From an uncultured Cellvibrionales bacterium (GTDB lineage: Bacteria; Pseudomonadota; Gammaproteobacteria; Pseudomonadales; Porticoccaceae), in the NCBI GenBank assembly GCA_913031145.1, contig CAJWCO010000001.1:42031-106030 (forward strand): a stretch of 64,000 nucleotides of DNA, read 5' to 3'. The notes below the pieces were generated by a model, which was not told the DNA's origin, did no database searches, and worked only from the letters and a program-made list of their open reading frames with translations. The position numbers were made by a program, and so were the translations under genes. Shown in pieces: positions 22,645-33,400 of the stretch (position 1 is the stretch's first letter; each line of letters opens with the position of its first letter).

Positions 22645-23595
22645 ATGGTCATCGATTACGGATTCGATTTTCATCATTTGCCACGTCTGCATGAGCCACT
22701 CGGACGCGGGCAGATAAGGCGTTATGTAGAGGATTTCCAGGTCGACGAAATCCTCGGCTTTGAACCCTCAGGAGAAGGTGAGCATCAACTTCTTCGTATT
22801 CGTAAGCGCAATCAAAATAGTCGCTGGGTCGCTGCGCAGATCGCGGATTTAGCAGGTGTCCAGATCGGTGACGTAGGCTTTTGCGGTTTGAAGGACCGCA
22901 GCGCTGTGAGCACGCAGTGGTTTAGTCTTTACGTGCCTGCGCGCGAGGTGCCGGCATCCCAATTAGCGCACCTTGATTTTGATCTCATCACCACTCAGCG
23001 GCACCATAAAAAATTGCGCCGAGGGATGCATGCTGGAAACTATTTCAGCCTTGTTGTGCGCGATTTTCACGCTGATCATGCAATGCTCGATAAGCGTTTG
23101 AAGCGTCTTTGTGAGGGTGGCGTACCAAATTACTTTGCTGAGCAGCGCTTTGGCCATGCAGGGGGTAATCTTGTTCAAGCTCAGCGGTTAATCGATGCAG
23201 GTAAATTGCGCGGTGATCGCCACGGTACGGGTATGTATTTATCGGCAGCCCGCGCTTGGTTATTCAATTTGGTTCTAGCGCAGCATGTCGCCAATGACCG
23301 CGCTGGCGACTGCGCTTTAGTCGGCGAAACAGGACCCTTGTGGGGGCGTGGTAGAACGGTCGCTCTTGCACATCTTGTGTCTATTGAAGCCGAGGTATTG
23401 GCCGCGTGGCCTCAATGGCGCCATGCGTTGGAGCATGCGGGATTGGGGCAAGAGCGTCGCGAGCTCTTGTTACGGCCCCGTGATTTGTCTCTGGATTGGT
23501 TGCAGCCGGCACAGTTTAAGATTCAATTTACGTTGCCCAAGGGCTGTTTTGCCACTGCGGTATTGCGTGAAATCGGCGAATTTTTTCGCCCCTAA
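22645..23595 (+). CDS. truD: tRNA pseudouridine(13) synthase
   Basis: Isomerises U13 of tRNA-Glu to pseudouridine. The catalytic aspartate sits in [18 protein letters not shown], and the TruD-specific [17 protein letters not shown] is present. At 316 residues it is a little shorter than E. coli TruD. In most relatives surE follows truD; here pcm follows directly. Confidence 0.95.
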   Translation: MVIDYGFDFHHLPRLHEPLGRGQIRRYVEDFQVDEILGFEPSGEGEHQLLRIRKRNQNSRWVAAQIADLAGVQIGDVGFCGLKDRSAVSTQWFSLYVPAREVPASQLAHLDFDLITTQRHHKKLRRGMHAGNYFSLVVRDFHADHAMLDKRLKRLCEGGVPNYFAEQRFGHAGGNLVQAQRLIDAGKLRGDRHGTGMYLSAARAWLFNLVLAQHVANDRAGDCALVGETGPLWGRGRTVALAHLVSIEAEVLAAWPQWRHALEHAGLGQERRELLLRPRDLSLDWLQPAQFKIQFTLPKGCFATAVLREIGEFFRP

Positions 23596-23690
23596 AGAGA
23601 ACCTCTGTGCTATATTCATGCGCAGTTATTTTTAACCGCACTGGCACGTTTGAGTGTCCGGTCGCAAACGTTCAGAAAATTGGGGTGACG

Positions 23691-24362
23691 GTGAATTCGA
23701 TTGATTTAGCAGGTGTGGGCATGACATCGCAACGCACTCGCGGTCGTTTGATTACGCGTTTGCAAGAACAAGGCATTAGCAATCACGCCGTACTCGAGAC
23801 GATTAGAATGACCCCTCGCCATATTTTTTTGGATGAGGCTTTAGCGCACCGTGCATATGAAGACACTGCTTTGCCAATCGGTTATTCGCAGACCTTGTCT
23901 CAACCCTATATTGTTGCGCGTATGACTGAACTATTGTTGGCCTCGGGCCCGCTCGAAAAGGTTTTAGAGATTGGTACCGGTTCGGGGTATCAAACTACGA
24001 TTCTTGCTCAGTTGGTTGAGCACGTGTATACAGTTGAACGGATCGAGCCGCTGTTAGTGAAAGCAAAGGCTCGGTTTCGTAAGCTGGGTCTTCGGGGGAT
24101 TGTTGCAGAGCTTTCTGACGGTAGTTTTGGTTGGCGTAAACAGGCGCCATTCAATGCCATCATCACGACGGCAGCACCGCAACAAGTGCCCGACGAGCTG
24201 TTGCGGCAGCTGGCGCCAGACGGTGTGCTGGTAATCCCAGTTGGCAACGATAAAGAGCAGCATCTTCGGGTTTTAAGGCGCGTTGGGGACTCTTATGATT
24301 TTGATGAAGAAGTGGTTGAAAAGGTCAAATTTGTGCCGCTCTTGGGTGGTATCTCGCGTTAG
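23691..24362 (+). CDS. pcm: Protein-L-isoaspartate O-methyltransferase
   Basis: Repairs isoaspartyl residues in ageing proteins by SAM-dependent methylation. The motif I SAM loop [18 protein letters not shown] and the substrate segment [22 protein letters not shown] are clear. I prefer the GTG at 23691, preceded by GGGGTGACG, over the ORF-track start. The gene lies in the usual truD-(surE)-pcm-nlpD-rpoS order, but surE is missing. Confidence 0.94.
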   Translation: MNSIDLAGVGMTSQRTRGRLITRLQEQGISNHAVLETIRMTPRHIFLDEALAHRAYEDTALPIGYSQTLSQPYIVARMTELLLASGPLEKVLEIGTGSGYQTTILAQLVEHVYTVERIEPLLVKAKARFRKLGLRGIVAELSDGSFGWRKQAPFNAIITTAAPQQVPDELLRQLAPDGVLVIPVGNDKEQHLRVLRRVGDSYDFDEEVVEKVKFVPLLGGISR

Positions 24363-24374
24363 TGCAGTAGTTCG

Positions 24375-25310
24375 TTGAAAGGCTTCTCTGGCGTGCTCTT
24401 TGCTAAAGGTATGGCGATGGGTGCGGCCGACATGGTGCCAGGTGTGTCGGGTGGAACGGTGGCTTTGATCACGGGTATCTACGGCGAACTGGTTGATAGT
24501 ATAAAGGCCATTGACCTATCGGTTTTGAAGACGCTCCGACATCAGGGTGTTCGCGCGGCTTGGGAATACATTAATGGGACCTTTTTACTCACTTTGGTCG
24601 CCGGAATTGCGAGCAGCGTGCTGGTGCTCGCGCAGTTAATAGATTATCTGTTGCGAGTTCATGGCTTGCTGTTGTGGTCGTTTTTTTTCGGCGTAATTGC
24701 GGCATCTTCACTTTTTCTTTTGCGCACGCAGCGCCCAAGGTACTGGTACCATTGGTTTTTGTTGGGCATTGGTATGATGATTGCGGTGGCCCTATCGCAG
24801 TTGCCAATCATTCCTATTGGCAACAGTTATGGTGGATTATTTTTGGCCGGCACTGTGGCTTTTTGCGCGATGATCATTCCGGGACTTTCGGGCACGTTGT
24901 TACTGGTTGCCATGGGGTTGTACCCGACAATTGTTGAGGCAATTGCTGAATTTCACCTGCAGGTCTTGCTAATTTTTTGTGCTGGCGGCGCGATGGGTCT
25001 GTTAGTGTTCAGTCGCGTGTTATCTTGGTTGATGCGCGCGTATCAGACGGAATTAATTGTCACAATGTCCGGATTTTTAATCGGCAGCCTTCCTTTGGTG
25101 TGGCCATGGCAAGTTTCGTTGGCAAGTTCAAGCGAGGCTCTCTCGCCAATGACGTCGGCGAAGCTATGGCCGGCAGATTACGCGGTGCAGACACAGATGA
25201 ATCCTCAGACGCTGGAGTGTATTCTTTTCCTTAGCGCTGGATTACTTTTGGTAGCGGCTATAGGTGTGTTGAATAATCGGTCGCTGCAAGAAAAATCATC
25301 GGAAAAATAA
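24375..25310 (+). CDS. DUF368 membrane protein (PopT-type undecaprenyl-phosphate translocase)
   Basis: Polytopic inner-membrane protein of 311 residues with about eight hydrophobic segments. It has the DUF368 hallmark near the N-terminus, GMAMGAADMVPGVSGGTVALITGIY, with a second related stretch CAMIIPGLSGTLLLVAMGLY. Members of DUF368 were recently shown to recycle undecaprenyl phosphate across the membrane (PopT). The start is a TTG 12 bases after pcm. Its placement between pcm and nlpD is not the usual one; it would fit a cell-envelope role beside nlpD. Confidence 0.85.
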   Translation: MKGFSGVLFAKGMAMGAADMVPGVSGGTVALITGIYGELVDSIKAIDLSVLKTLRHQGVRAAWEYINGTFLLTLVAGIASSVLVLAQLIDYLLRVHGLLLWSFFFGVIAASSLFLLRTQRPRYWYHWFLLGIGMMIAVALSQLPIIPIGNSYGGLFLAGTVAFCAMIIPGLSGTLLLVAMGLYPTIVEAIAEFHLQVLLIFCAGGAMGLLVFSRVLSWLMRAYQTELIVTMSGFLIGSLPLVWPWQVSLASSSEALSPMTSAKLWPADYAVQTQMNPQTLECILFLSAGLLLVAAIGVLNNRSLQEKSSEK

Positions 25311-25314
25311 TGTA

Positions 25315-26154
25315 GTGTTGATTCGACTGGCATTTTTTTGGTTTTTAACGGGGATATTGTTAGGTTGCACGCAGCAGCCTGCAGCGGTATCGAGCCTCGA
25401 AGTTCCTGCGCACAAAAAAATTGATACGCATCAGGTGCTGACAGGCGATACGCTTTATTCAATAGCGTGGCGCTATGATTTAAATGTGCGACGTCTTGCT
25501 GCCGCGAACGGAATGACCCAGTCGGCAACAATCTATCCGGCCCAGATATTGACGTTAGACATGCGTCTGTCGGAGTCGTCGAAAGCGACCCTTAAATCAC
25601 CGTCCAAGACCGTCTTGCCCCGTAAAGATATGTCCAGCACTCCCGTCTCTACGCGCATAGAATCGAGTTCTTCGACGCCTAAAAAATCGGTTTCGGCGTT
25701 GCTTAAATCGGAGCCGAAGCGGCCCAAATTGCCGTTGACTGCGCCAGCTACCATTTTGTCGAATCAACGGGGCGCGCAAAAGGTTGTTAAAAGTGCGTCA
25801 GTTGGAGGGTGGCAATGGCCAGTCCGTGGACGTGTCATAGAGCGCTTTAATTTGCCAAAATTACGTAAAGGAATCAAGATTAAGTCTGTCAGCGGGGCAG
25901 CGGTTCGATCTTCAGCTCCGGGAGAAATAGTCTATGCTGGAAACGGATTGAGAGATTACGGAAAATTGGTTATCATAAAGCACAGTGAAATTCTGCTGAG
26001 TGCGTATGCGCACAACGACCAGCTTTTAGTGTCCGAGGGTCAGCGCGTAGAAGGGATGCAGATTATATCCAAGTTGGGTTCGTCAGGAACTCTGCACTTT
26101 GAGATCAGGAAAGATGGGAGCCCAGTGGACCCTCATGTTTATTTGACCAAGTAG
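25315..26154 (+). CDS. nlpD: NlpD-like lipoprotein, LysM plus degenerate M23 domain
   Basis: Outer-membrane lipoprotein that activates amidase AmiC at the septum. Visible features are a GTG start, a signal peptide ending in a lipobox (ILLGC, about residue 18), and a LysM domain (HQVLTGDTLYSIAWRYDLNV). A Ser/Lys/Pro-rich linker and a C-terminal M23 fold (LHFEIRKDGSPVDPHVYL) follow. The first metal histidine of true M23 peptidases is replaced, as in EnvC and NlpD, so it should be catalytically inactive. It directly precedes the broken rpoS. Confidence 0.9.
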   Translation: MLIRLAFFWFLTGILLGCTQQPAAVSSLEVPAHKKIDTHQVLTGDTLYSIAWRYDLNVRRLAAANGMTQSATIYPAQILTLDMRLSESSKATLKSPSKTVLPRKDMSSTPVSTRIESSSSTPKKSVSALLKSEPKRPKLPLTAPATILSNQRGAQKVVKSASVGGWQWPVRGRVIERFNLPKLRKGIKIKSVSGAAVRSSAPGEIVYAGNGLRDYGKLVIIKHSEILLSAYAHNDQLLVSEGQRVEGMQIISKLGSSGTLHFEIRKDGSPVDPHVYLTK

Positions 26155-26200
26155 AGTCTGGCTAAGCTGACACCATGGGTCGCAAGGAACGCGGCAAAAA

Positions 26201-27146
26201 ATGATGATGAATGCAAAGGAGTTGCAAAAAGATATGGAAAGTCTACTCAAGGAAGAGCGCACGGATGTGCGACACAACACCTCCAAAGATACCCCAGCTC
26301 AACGAACCGCCAGTCCAGATGTTATGGCGCTGTACTTAAAAGAGATTGGGTGAACGCCATTACTCACCGCGCAGCAAGAAATATCTTATGCTCAGGCGTA
26401 CCGCAACGGTGATACGACGGCAAGAGCACGGCTGATTGAAAGCAACTTGCGTCTGGTGGTAAAGATTGCCCGGCGCTACGTTAATCGTGGTTTAGACCTT
26501 TTAGATTTAATCGAAGAAGGTAATCTCGGTCTGTTGCGGGCGGTGGAAAAGTTTGATCCGAACCTGGGTTACCGCTTTTCGACATATGGCACTTGGTGGA
26601 TTCGCCAAATGATCGAGCGTGGTCTAATGAATCAGTCACGAACGATCAGGATGCCGGTGGATATAGCGAAAGATCTTAACGCCTGTTTACGGGCATCTCG
26701 AAAGCTGGCTCAGCGCAAAGATCATGAGCCAACTATTGCCGAAAATAGCGGTTGAAGTAAGTAAGCTTGAGGCTGAGGTCAGAGATTTATTTGTAATGAA
26801 CGAGCGAGTTTCTAAGGTGAGTTTGGACATAAACGACAGTTTCAGTAGTTTAAATGATGTGAGTGAGGCAACCCAACAGTCAGTGCCTTGTAAAACTGCC
26901 GAGCAAGAAAATTTCTTGGCACTGTTGCAAACGTTAGTCATGGACTTGCCAGAGAAACAACGACAAGTCCTAGTTGAACGCTTTGGTTTGATGCATCATT
27001 CCGAGGAAACATTGGAGCAAGTTGGGGCCGAAGTTGGGATGACCCGCGAGCGTGTACGTCAGGTGCAACTTGATGGGCTAGCTCGACTCAGAGTTCTGAT
27101 CAGAGAGCACGGCTTAAACAGCGAAATGCTCCTGAGTCTTGGTTAG
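26201..27146 (+). pseudogene. rpoS: RNA polymerase sigma factor RpoS, disrupted
   Basis: The nlpD-adjacent gene reads as RpoS but is broken twice. Translation from ATG 26201 gives MMMNAKELQKDM... up to VMALYLKEIG, then an in-frame TGA at 26351-26353. The frame then continues TPLLTAQQE, the region aligning with EIGYSPLLTAEEE of E. coli RpoS. Regions 1.2-3 follow ([27 protein letters not shown]). A second lesion at the AAAA run 26742-26745 shifts the frame: dropping one A restores [19 protein letters not shown] and then region 4 (TLEQVGAEVGMTRERVRQVQ). The ORF track therefore splits it into two pieces. Either a real pseudogene or two sequencing errors. Confidence 0.88.
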
Positions 27147-27287
27147 AACGCGCTGCGCAACAAGGTGAATCGACATCTGATTACCGTTCGGCGGCTAACC
27201 CTGCCACAGAGGCTCAGGCGCATCCTGTTGCGGCTCGCGCGCTAAGCGTGCGGGCCGCAAAATTACTTAGGATCAAGATGTCTTTTT

Positions 27288-27296
27288 TGTTATACT
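27288..27296 (+). promoter_or_regulatory. Predicted extended -10 promoter of hppA
   Basis: TG, one base, TATACT: an extended -10 element about 40 bases before the hppA ATG, with no good -35. Prediction only. Confidence 0.4.
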
Positions 27297-27336
27297 CCGC
27301 GCCGTTCTTTTCACACTGTTCACGATAGGATCTCTT

Positions 27337-29313
27337 ATGAATATGTTGATTTACCCGCCACTACTCGGCGTTTTTGGCATGCTTGCGGCCGTTGTTATTT
27401 ATTCTTTGGTGATGCGCTATTCAGAAGGCGATGCGCAGGTCAAAAAGATTGGCGATCAAATTCACAAAGGCGCTCTCGCTTTTATGAAAACCGAATACCA
27501 ATATCTGTTGGTCGTAGTGGCTGTTCTTGTTGTTTTGGTGGGCATTTTTCTTTCTAAAGAATCTGCAATTGCTGTGGCTGTTGGGGCGGCATGCTCCTCG
27601 CTAGCGGGTTTCATAGGAATGTATGCGGCGACCAAGGCTAATGTAAGAACAGCGACCGCGGCCCAGCAAGACGGGGCAGCAGCAGCTTTGACGGTCTCTT
27701 TTTATGGCGGCTCAGTGATGGGTCTATGCGTAGCGTCCTTGGGATTGATTGGACTTGGCACATTATATTACTTCTTTAACGAGTCACACGTGCATGCGCT
27801 TGAAGGATTTGGAATGGGTGCTTCAGTTGTGGCGCTATTCTCGAGAGTTGGGGGTGGTATCTTCACTAAAAGTGCCGATATCGGAGCGGACTTGGTAGGA
27901 AAAATTGAAGCGGGTATCCCCGAGGACGACCCCCGAAATCCTGGCGTAATTGCGGATAATGTGGGCGATAACGTCGGAGATGTTGCTGGCATGGGCTCAG
28001 ATATTTTTGAATCCTACTGCGGCGCTATGATCGCTTCGATTGCAATTGCGTACACATTAAACAATAGCGACATGATGGCGTTGCCGTTGATTTTGGCGTC
28101 AATCGGATTGGTGGCATCGATATTGGGCATCTTAATTGTCAAGGCGCGTTCGGGGACTTCGCCCGCCAACGCATTGCGGTCGGGGACACTTCTGGCGCCA
28201 TTGATCTTTATTGGCTTTGCTTATGTTGTCGTTGACCAACTTGCAGGTGTCGCCATAGCTGTTTGGTATAGCGTCATTTGTGGTGCCGTCGGCGGTGTAC
28301 TTGTGGGTTTGATTACTGAGTATTACACCGGTGGAACACCCGTCAGAAAGATCGCGGAATCAGGCGAGACAGGCTCTGCTACGGTAATGATCTCCGGTCT
28401 TGCTGTTGGTATGGAGTCAGTGGTGCTTCCAATTTTAGTTTTAGCGACTGTGATCTACACGTCCACTGAACTGGCCGGCGTTTATGGTGTCGGTATAGCG
28501 GCTGTTGGAATGTTGTCTACCGTGGGTATTACCATGGCGATTGATGCCTATGGCCCTGTTGCTGATAATGCAGGCGGTATTGCGGAGATGGCAGGAATGG
28601 GAGAGGATGTCCGTGAGATTACAGACTCTTTAGACGAGTTGGGCAACACTACAGCCGCGATTGGTAAGGGATTTGCAATCGGAGCCGCGGCATTGGCTGC
28701 GCTGGCGATCATTTCTGCCTATGCAGCGGTCGTCAAGGCGAATCACCCCAGTTTTTCACTGGCCCTGACAGAACCCGTAGTTCTTGTTGGAATGTTTATT
28801 GGGGGCGCGGTTCCTTTCTTGATTTCGTCGATTACCATGCGAGCTGTGGGCGATGCGGCGTTCGAGATGATCAACGAAATCAGACGTCAATTTCGTGAGA
28901 TTAGTGGGTTAATGGAAGGTACCGCTGATCCCGACTCAGATAAGTGCGTCGAGATTGCCACCAAAGCGGCATTAAAAAAGATGCTCCTACCCGGAATCAT
29001 TGCGGTTTCAATGCCAGTGATTGTCGGTGTGGGGCTCGGCGCTGAAGCGCTTGGTGGTATGTTAGCAGGGGGGCTTCTGGGATGCGTCTCACTCGCGTTG
29101 ATGATGGCTAACGCCGGAGGTGCTTGGGATAACGCTAAAAAGTACGTCGAAAAGGGTAACCTTGGAGGCAAAGGGTCTGACACGCATGCAGCGGTCGTGG
29201 TGGGTGATACTGTGGGTGATCCATTCAAAGACACCTCTGGACCCGCGATGAATATTCTCATCAACGTTATGGCGATTGTGAGTTTAGTGATTGCCCCGCT
29301 ATTGAGCTTATAG
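27337..29313 (+). CDS. hppA: Membrane-bound ion-pumping pyrophosphatase
   Basis: Couples pyrophosphate hydrolysis to H+ or Na+ pumping across the inner membrane. Length 658 with about 16 transmembrane helices. The catalytic motif [16 protein letters not shown] and the second acidic loop ([14 protein letters not shown]) are intact. [10 protein letters not shown] has alanine where potassium-independent enzymes have lysine, so it belongs to the K+-dependent group. Glutamate in IFESYCG sits at the position typical of Na+ pumps, but K+-dependent H+ pumps can share it; the ion is unresolved. Confidence 0.96.
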   Translation: MNMLIYPPLLGVFGMLAAVVIYSLVMRYSEGDAQVKKIGDQIHKGALAFMKTEYQYLLVVVAVLVVLVGIFLSKESAIAVAVGAACSSLAGFIGMYAATKANVRTATAAQQDGAAAALTVSFYGGSVMGLCVASLGLIGLGTLYYFFNESHVHALEGFGMGASVVALFSRVGGGIFTKSADIGADLVGKIEAGIPEDDPRNPGVIADNVGDNVGDVAGMGSDIFESYCGAMIASIAIAYTLNNSDMMALPLILASIGLVASILGILIVKARSGTSPANALRSGTLLAPLIFIGFAYVVVDQLAGVAIAVWYSVICGAVGGVLVGLITEYYTGGTPVRKIAESGETGSATVMISGLAVGMESVVLPILVLATVIYTSTELAGVYGVGIAAVGMLSTVGITMAIDAYGPVADNAGGIAEMAGMGEDVREITDSLDELGNTTAAIGKGFAIGAAALAALAIISAYAAVVKANHPSFSLALTEPVVLVGMFIGGAVPFLISSITMRAVGDAAFEMINEIRRQFREISGLMEGTADPDSDKCVEIATKAALKKMLLPGIIAVSMPVIVGVGLGAEALGGMLAGGLLGCVSLALMMANAGGAWDNAKKYVEKGNLGGKGSDTHAAVVVGDTVGDPFKDTSGPAMNILINVMAIVSLVIAPLLSL

Positions 29314-29391
29314 TCGACCAATACGCTAACGTAAGTAGAGCGAAGAGGCAATGCCAGCGGCGCAGTTATGTGGCTGGCTCTTGAGGCGTTA

Positions 29392-30483
29392 ATGATGAGC
29401 CGTAACATTCGCATTGCCATGTTAATGGCTACCGTTGTCGTTCTTTGGATGGTCAGTGGCCTTTGGGTGTCCTCGGACAACGACCCGGCAGCCGAACAGG
29501 ATGAGAGCAAAGCGGTTAATCTTACGCAGGTTCAAGCAGGATGGTATGTTGAAAAAACCTACCGTCCGGTCTTAGAGGTGCAGGCGGCGACTGTCGCCCA
29601 CCGCGATGTCGTCGTTAAAGCGCAATTGGCCGGTAATATTGTGGCCGTTTTAGCGGATCGTGGCGCATTTGTTCGGTCTGGTGAGACCATCTGCGAAGTT
29701 GACACGGAAGATCGCTCGAGCATTCATCGCAGCGCCCAGGCGGCAGTCAGTCGAGCTGAAATTGAGCATCGCGGCGTTTTGAGTTTGGATAAAAGCGGCT
29801 TTCAGTCTGACTTGGCAATTGCACGATCATCTGCCGAATTGGAAGCGGCCCGTGCGCAGTTGGCGGGGGCTCGTGAGGCGCTTGACAACCTGCGAGTGGT
29901 CGCCCCGTTTGATGGGATTTTAGAAGAACATTTTGTCGAACCCGGTGATTATGTTTCCCCCGGCGCGCCCTGCGGACGTGTCGTTGAACTAGACCCCATG
30001 CGGGTCAAGGCGCATGTTTCAGAAGCGAACATACACGCATTAACGCTTGGCCAAAGGGCGAAATTTGTCGATAGCCATGGCCGCCAACACCTCGCATCAA
30101 TCACCTATTTAGGGCGCACATCGGACCCTACTCTACGCACTTATCGCGTTGAAGTTGAGATCAGCAATCCTAATTTGGCGTTGCGTTCGGGTATGTCTGG
30201 ATCTCTCGTTATTGACGGGTCTGAGGTCAGTGCACAGTTGATACCGGGGGCCATGTTATTGCTCGATGACGCTGGCGCTACGGTGGTGAAAACCCTTTCT
30301 GAGCAAAACCGTGTGGCCAGTAAGGTGGTGGATATCATGGGCCAAAGCGATAAGGGTATTTGGGTTCGAGGGTTGCCGAGTCGGATTGCACTCATTACTG
30401 TGGGGCAGAATTACGTAGTTGAAGGCGAGCATGTTGCGCCGCGTTTTGACGCCGAATCCACCAGCCGTTTGCAGCCAAGGTAA
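29392..30483 (+). CDS. RND efflux periplasmic adaptor (HlyD/MFP family)
   Basis: Periplasmic adaptor that links an RND pump to an outer-membrane channel. An N-terminal hydrophobic anchor (RIAMLMATVVVLWMVSGLWV) is followed by the biotinyl-lipoyl half AQLAGNIVAVLADRGAFVRSGE and a short helical hairpin (about residues 105-165). The second lipoyl half (VVAPFDGILEEHFVEPGDYV) and beta-barrel follow. I start at the ATG at 29392, which has GAGG six bases upstream. It is followed eight bases later by the pump gene. No TolC-like gene is in the window. Confidence 0.9.
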   Translation: MMSRNIRIAMLMATVVVLWMVSGLWVSSDNDPAAEQDESKAVNLTQVQAGWYVEKTYRPVLEVQAATVAHRDVVVKAQLAGNIVAVLADRGAFVRSGETICEVDTEDRSSIHRSAQAAVSRAEIEHRGVLSLDKSGFQSDLAIARSSAELEAARAQLAGAREALDNLRVVAPFDGILEEHFVEPGDYVSPGAPCGRVVELDPMRVKAHVSEANIHALTLGQRAKFVDSHGRQHLASITYLGRTSDPTLRTYRVEVEISNPNLALRSGMSGSLVIDGSEVSAQLIPGAMLLLDDAGATVVKTLSEQNRVASKVVDIMGQSDKGIWVRGLPSRIALITVGQNYVVEGEHVAPRFDAESTSRLQPR

Positions 30484-30491
30484 ACGACGAG

Positions 30492-33400
30492 GTGGCTTTT
30501 ATTGACCGTATTATTGGTGCCCCCCGGGTTGTCTTGTTTGTCATGGCATTGGTCGTGTTATTTGGATTGATGGCACAAAATAACCTGCCAATTGAAATGG
30601 AACCCAATATTGATGTACCGGTTGCGCTTGTTGTCGTCCGACACGAGGGTATTTCACCCGAAGACGGCGCACGTTTATTAGTCAGACCCATCGAAAAAGA
30701 GATTAAAACGCTCGAAGGACTTGACGAGGTCAATGCGTCTGCGCGGGAAGATGCGGTTTATATCATTGTCAAATTTGACGTCGCTGTGGATACAAAGAAA
30801 GCGCTCTCTGACCTTCGGGACGCTGTCGACCGCGCGCGTGCCGAGTTCCCCGCAGATACCGATGAGCCGCTGGTCAGTGAGATTAGTATTCAACCGCCAG
30901 AGGTGGTCATAACATTTTCTGGAGACGCTGCGTCTCAGCGAGAATTAATTCAAATAGCAAAATATTTTCAGAGAAAAATAGAAAAATTACCCGACGTTTT
31001 AGAAGCAAAATTGACCGGACATCGCGAAGAAGTCGTTGAAATTGTGCTCAAGCCAGAACGCCTCCAGCAGTTCCGGATCACGTTTGACGAAGTGGTGCGA
31101 AGTGTTAATGCCAACAATCTGATCATCCCTGCAGGTGAGATGGATTCGGGCGCTGGCCGTTTCAGCGTCAAAGTACCTGCGTTAATTGAGACAGAGGCAG
31201 ATATCCGTGGTTTACCTATCCGCAGTAATGCGGAGGGTGTGATAACGCTGAGTGACATTGCCTTGATCCGGCGCACATTTAAAGATGCGCGTGGGTTTAG
31301 TTTATTTAACGGCGTCAGCACCACAGCCATTGATGTGAAAAAGCGTAACGGAGCTAACTCGATTGAAACCATTCAGGCCGTTCGTGACCTTATAGAGCAT
31401 GACCGCGCATCGTTTTCGCAAGAAATCGCCATCGATTTTATTTTTGACACTGCACCTTATGCGAAATCATTGGTCAGTGAGTTGTCGGGAAATATTTTAA
31501 CGGCGATGAGTTTGGTGTTTATTTTAGTCGTTGCTACCTTAGGAGTTAGGTCGGGTTTGCTGGTGGCGTTTGGGGTACCTTTTTGTCTGTTAGGTGCGTT
31601 GATTGTTATTTCTTTTCTTGGTTATAGCTACAATTTTGTTGTCATGTTTGGTTTGCTTTTGTCGTTGGGCATGTTGATAGACGGTGCCATTGTCGTCGTG
31701 GAGTTTGCCGATGCCAAGATGGCTGAAGGAGCATCCGCGAAAGAAGCCTATGGGCTTGCGGTTAGACGCATGGGATTACCCGTGGCGGCGTCTATTGGTA
31801 CAACATTAGCGGCTTTTTCACCGCTGTTGTTTTGGCCGGGAACGACGGGAAAATTTATGGCTTACATGCCCGTCACGGTGTTTGCTGTGCTCCTTTGGTC
31901 GCTACTTTATGCTCTGGTGTTCGCACCCACTCTGGGTGTGGCGATGTCGAAGGTGCAGTCAAAAGAGTCGATCGCATTAACACCGACAAGCGCACCTGCC
32001 GTGGGCATTCGCTGTTTTTCGTTTATTTCACGGCAGTATCTCTTACTTTTGTCTATTGCAATTCGTCATCCGCTCAAAAATACCTTTATTGCGCTAACTT
32101 TTTTATCCGCAGTATTTATGGGTTACTCGAAGTTCGGCGCAGGCGTGGCGTTTTTCACTGATTCTGAGAACCAATTTGGTACCGTTATAGTGCGTGCTCA
32201 AGGCAATTTTTCGGTCATGCAAAAACGGCAGCTGACTGAGCAAGTGCAGACGCGCATCAGGGCATTTAACGAGGTTCGACAATTGCATGTGTCGAGCGAC
32301 GAGACGTGGGTAGTTGCAAAGGATACCAGTCGTGATCAGATCAGCGTTTTTTATGTTGAATTAGTGCCCAGCAACGAGCGCGAGAGAAGTAGCCGCGAGG
32401 TGTTTTCTGCCATTCAACAGGCCACAGAAAATGTGCCTGGAATTTTAGTTTCTGCCAAAAATGTTGAAAATGGGCCCCCAGTGGGCAAGGATTTGCAGAT
32501 TCAAATTTCTTCAACCGACCGAGCTTCAATGTATCAGACAAGTGCTTTTATTCGACAGTGGATCGATAAAAATGTTGCAGGCTTACGCGATTTAGAAGAC
32601 ACAATGCCGCTTCCAGGCGTGCAATGGGAAATGCATGTTGATCGTTCTAAAGCGGCCATGTCTGGCGTTAGCGTGGCGACGGTCGGGCAAGCCGTACAAT
32701 TGGTCACTAATGGTTTGCTCGTCGGACAATTTCGTCCGAATGATGCGGACGAAGAGATCGAGATACGCTTGCGTTATCCCGCGCGTTTGCGGCACTTGTC
32801 GGCACTTGATGAACTCTTCGTAGAGTCCGCCGCGGGTTCGGTGCCTGTCAGTCATTTTACGCAGCGATTACCTGCTCCACGGGTCGATGTAATCCAACGG
32901 TTGGACATGCAGGAGTCTGTCATGGTTATGGCCTTTACCGAAGAGGGATATTTGATTGATGACCAGACGCGGCAAATTAGCGCGTGGTTGAAAGCGCAAA
33001 ATTTTCCGGCAGATGTCGAGGTCAGGCTTCGCGGAGCAAATGAAGAACAAGCCAAGTCAGCGAGTTTCTTACTCACCGCCTTTACGTTGGCCATGGGTTT
33101 AATGTTGGTGATGATGCTTGCGCAGTTCAACAGTTTTTATCAGGCATTTTTAATTCTTTTTGCCGTGGTGTTATCAACGGCAGGGGTCATGCTTGGGTTA
33201 CTCCTTACCAAAGGTATTTTCAGTATCACACTGACGGGCATTGGTATTGTGGCGCTCGCGGGTATTGTTGTGAACAACAATATTGTGCTGATTCATACGT
33301 ACAATTTTATTCGCGCTAGCCAGCCGGAGCTCAGTTTAGAAACCGCTGTTTACGAAGCGGCGAAGTCGCGTTGGCGACCTATTATGTTGACGTCGATTAC

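Noticed and set aside
26351-26353. TGA in rpoS as a recoded (selenocysteine or tryptophan) codon
   Set aside because: No other gene in the window uses internal TGA, the site is not a selenocysteine position, and a separate frameshift exists downstream.
28887-29510. 207-codon minus-strand ORF
   Set aside because: Lies antisense inside hppA, whose coding frame is certain; low-complexity shadow translation with no known motif.
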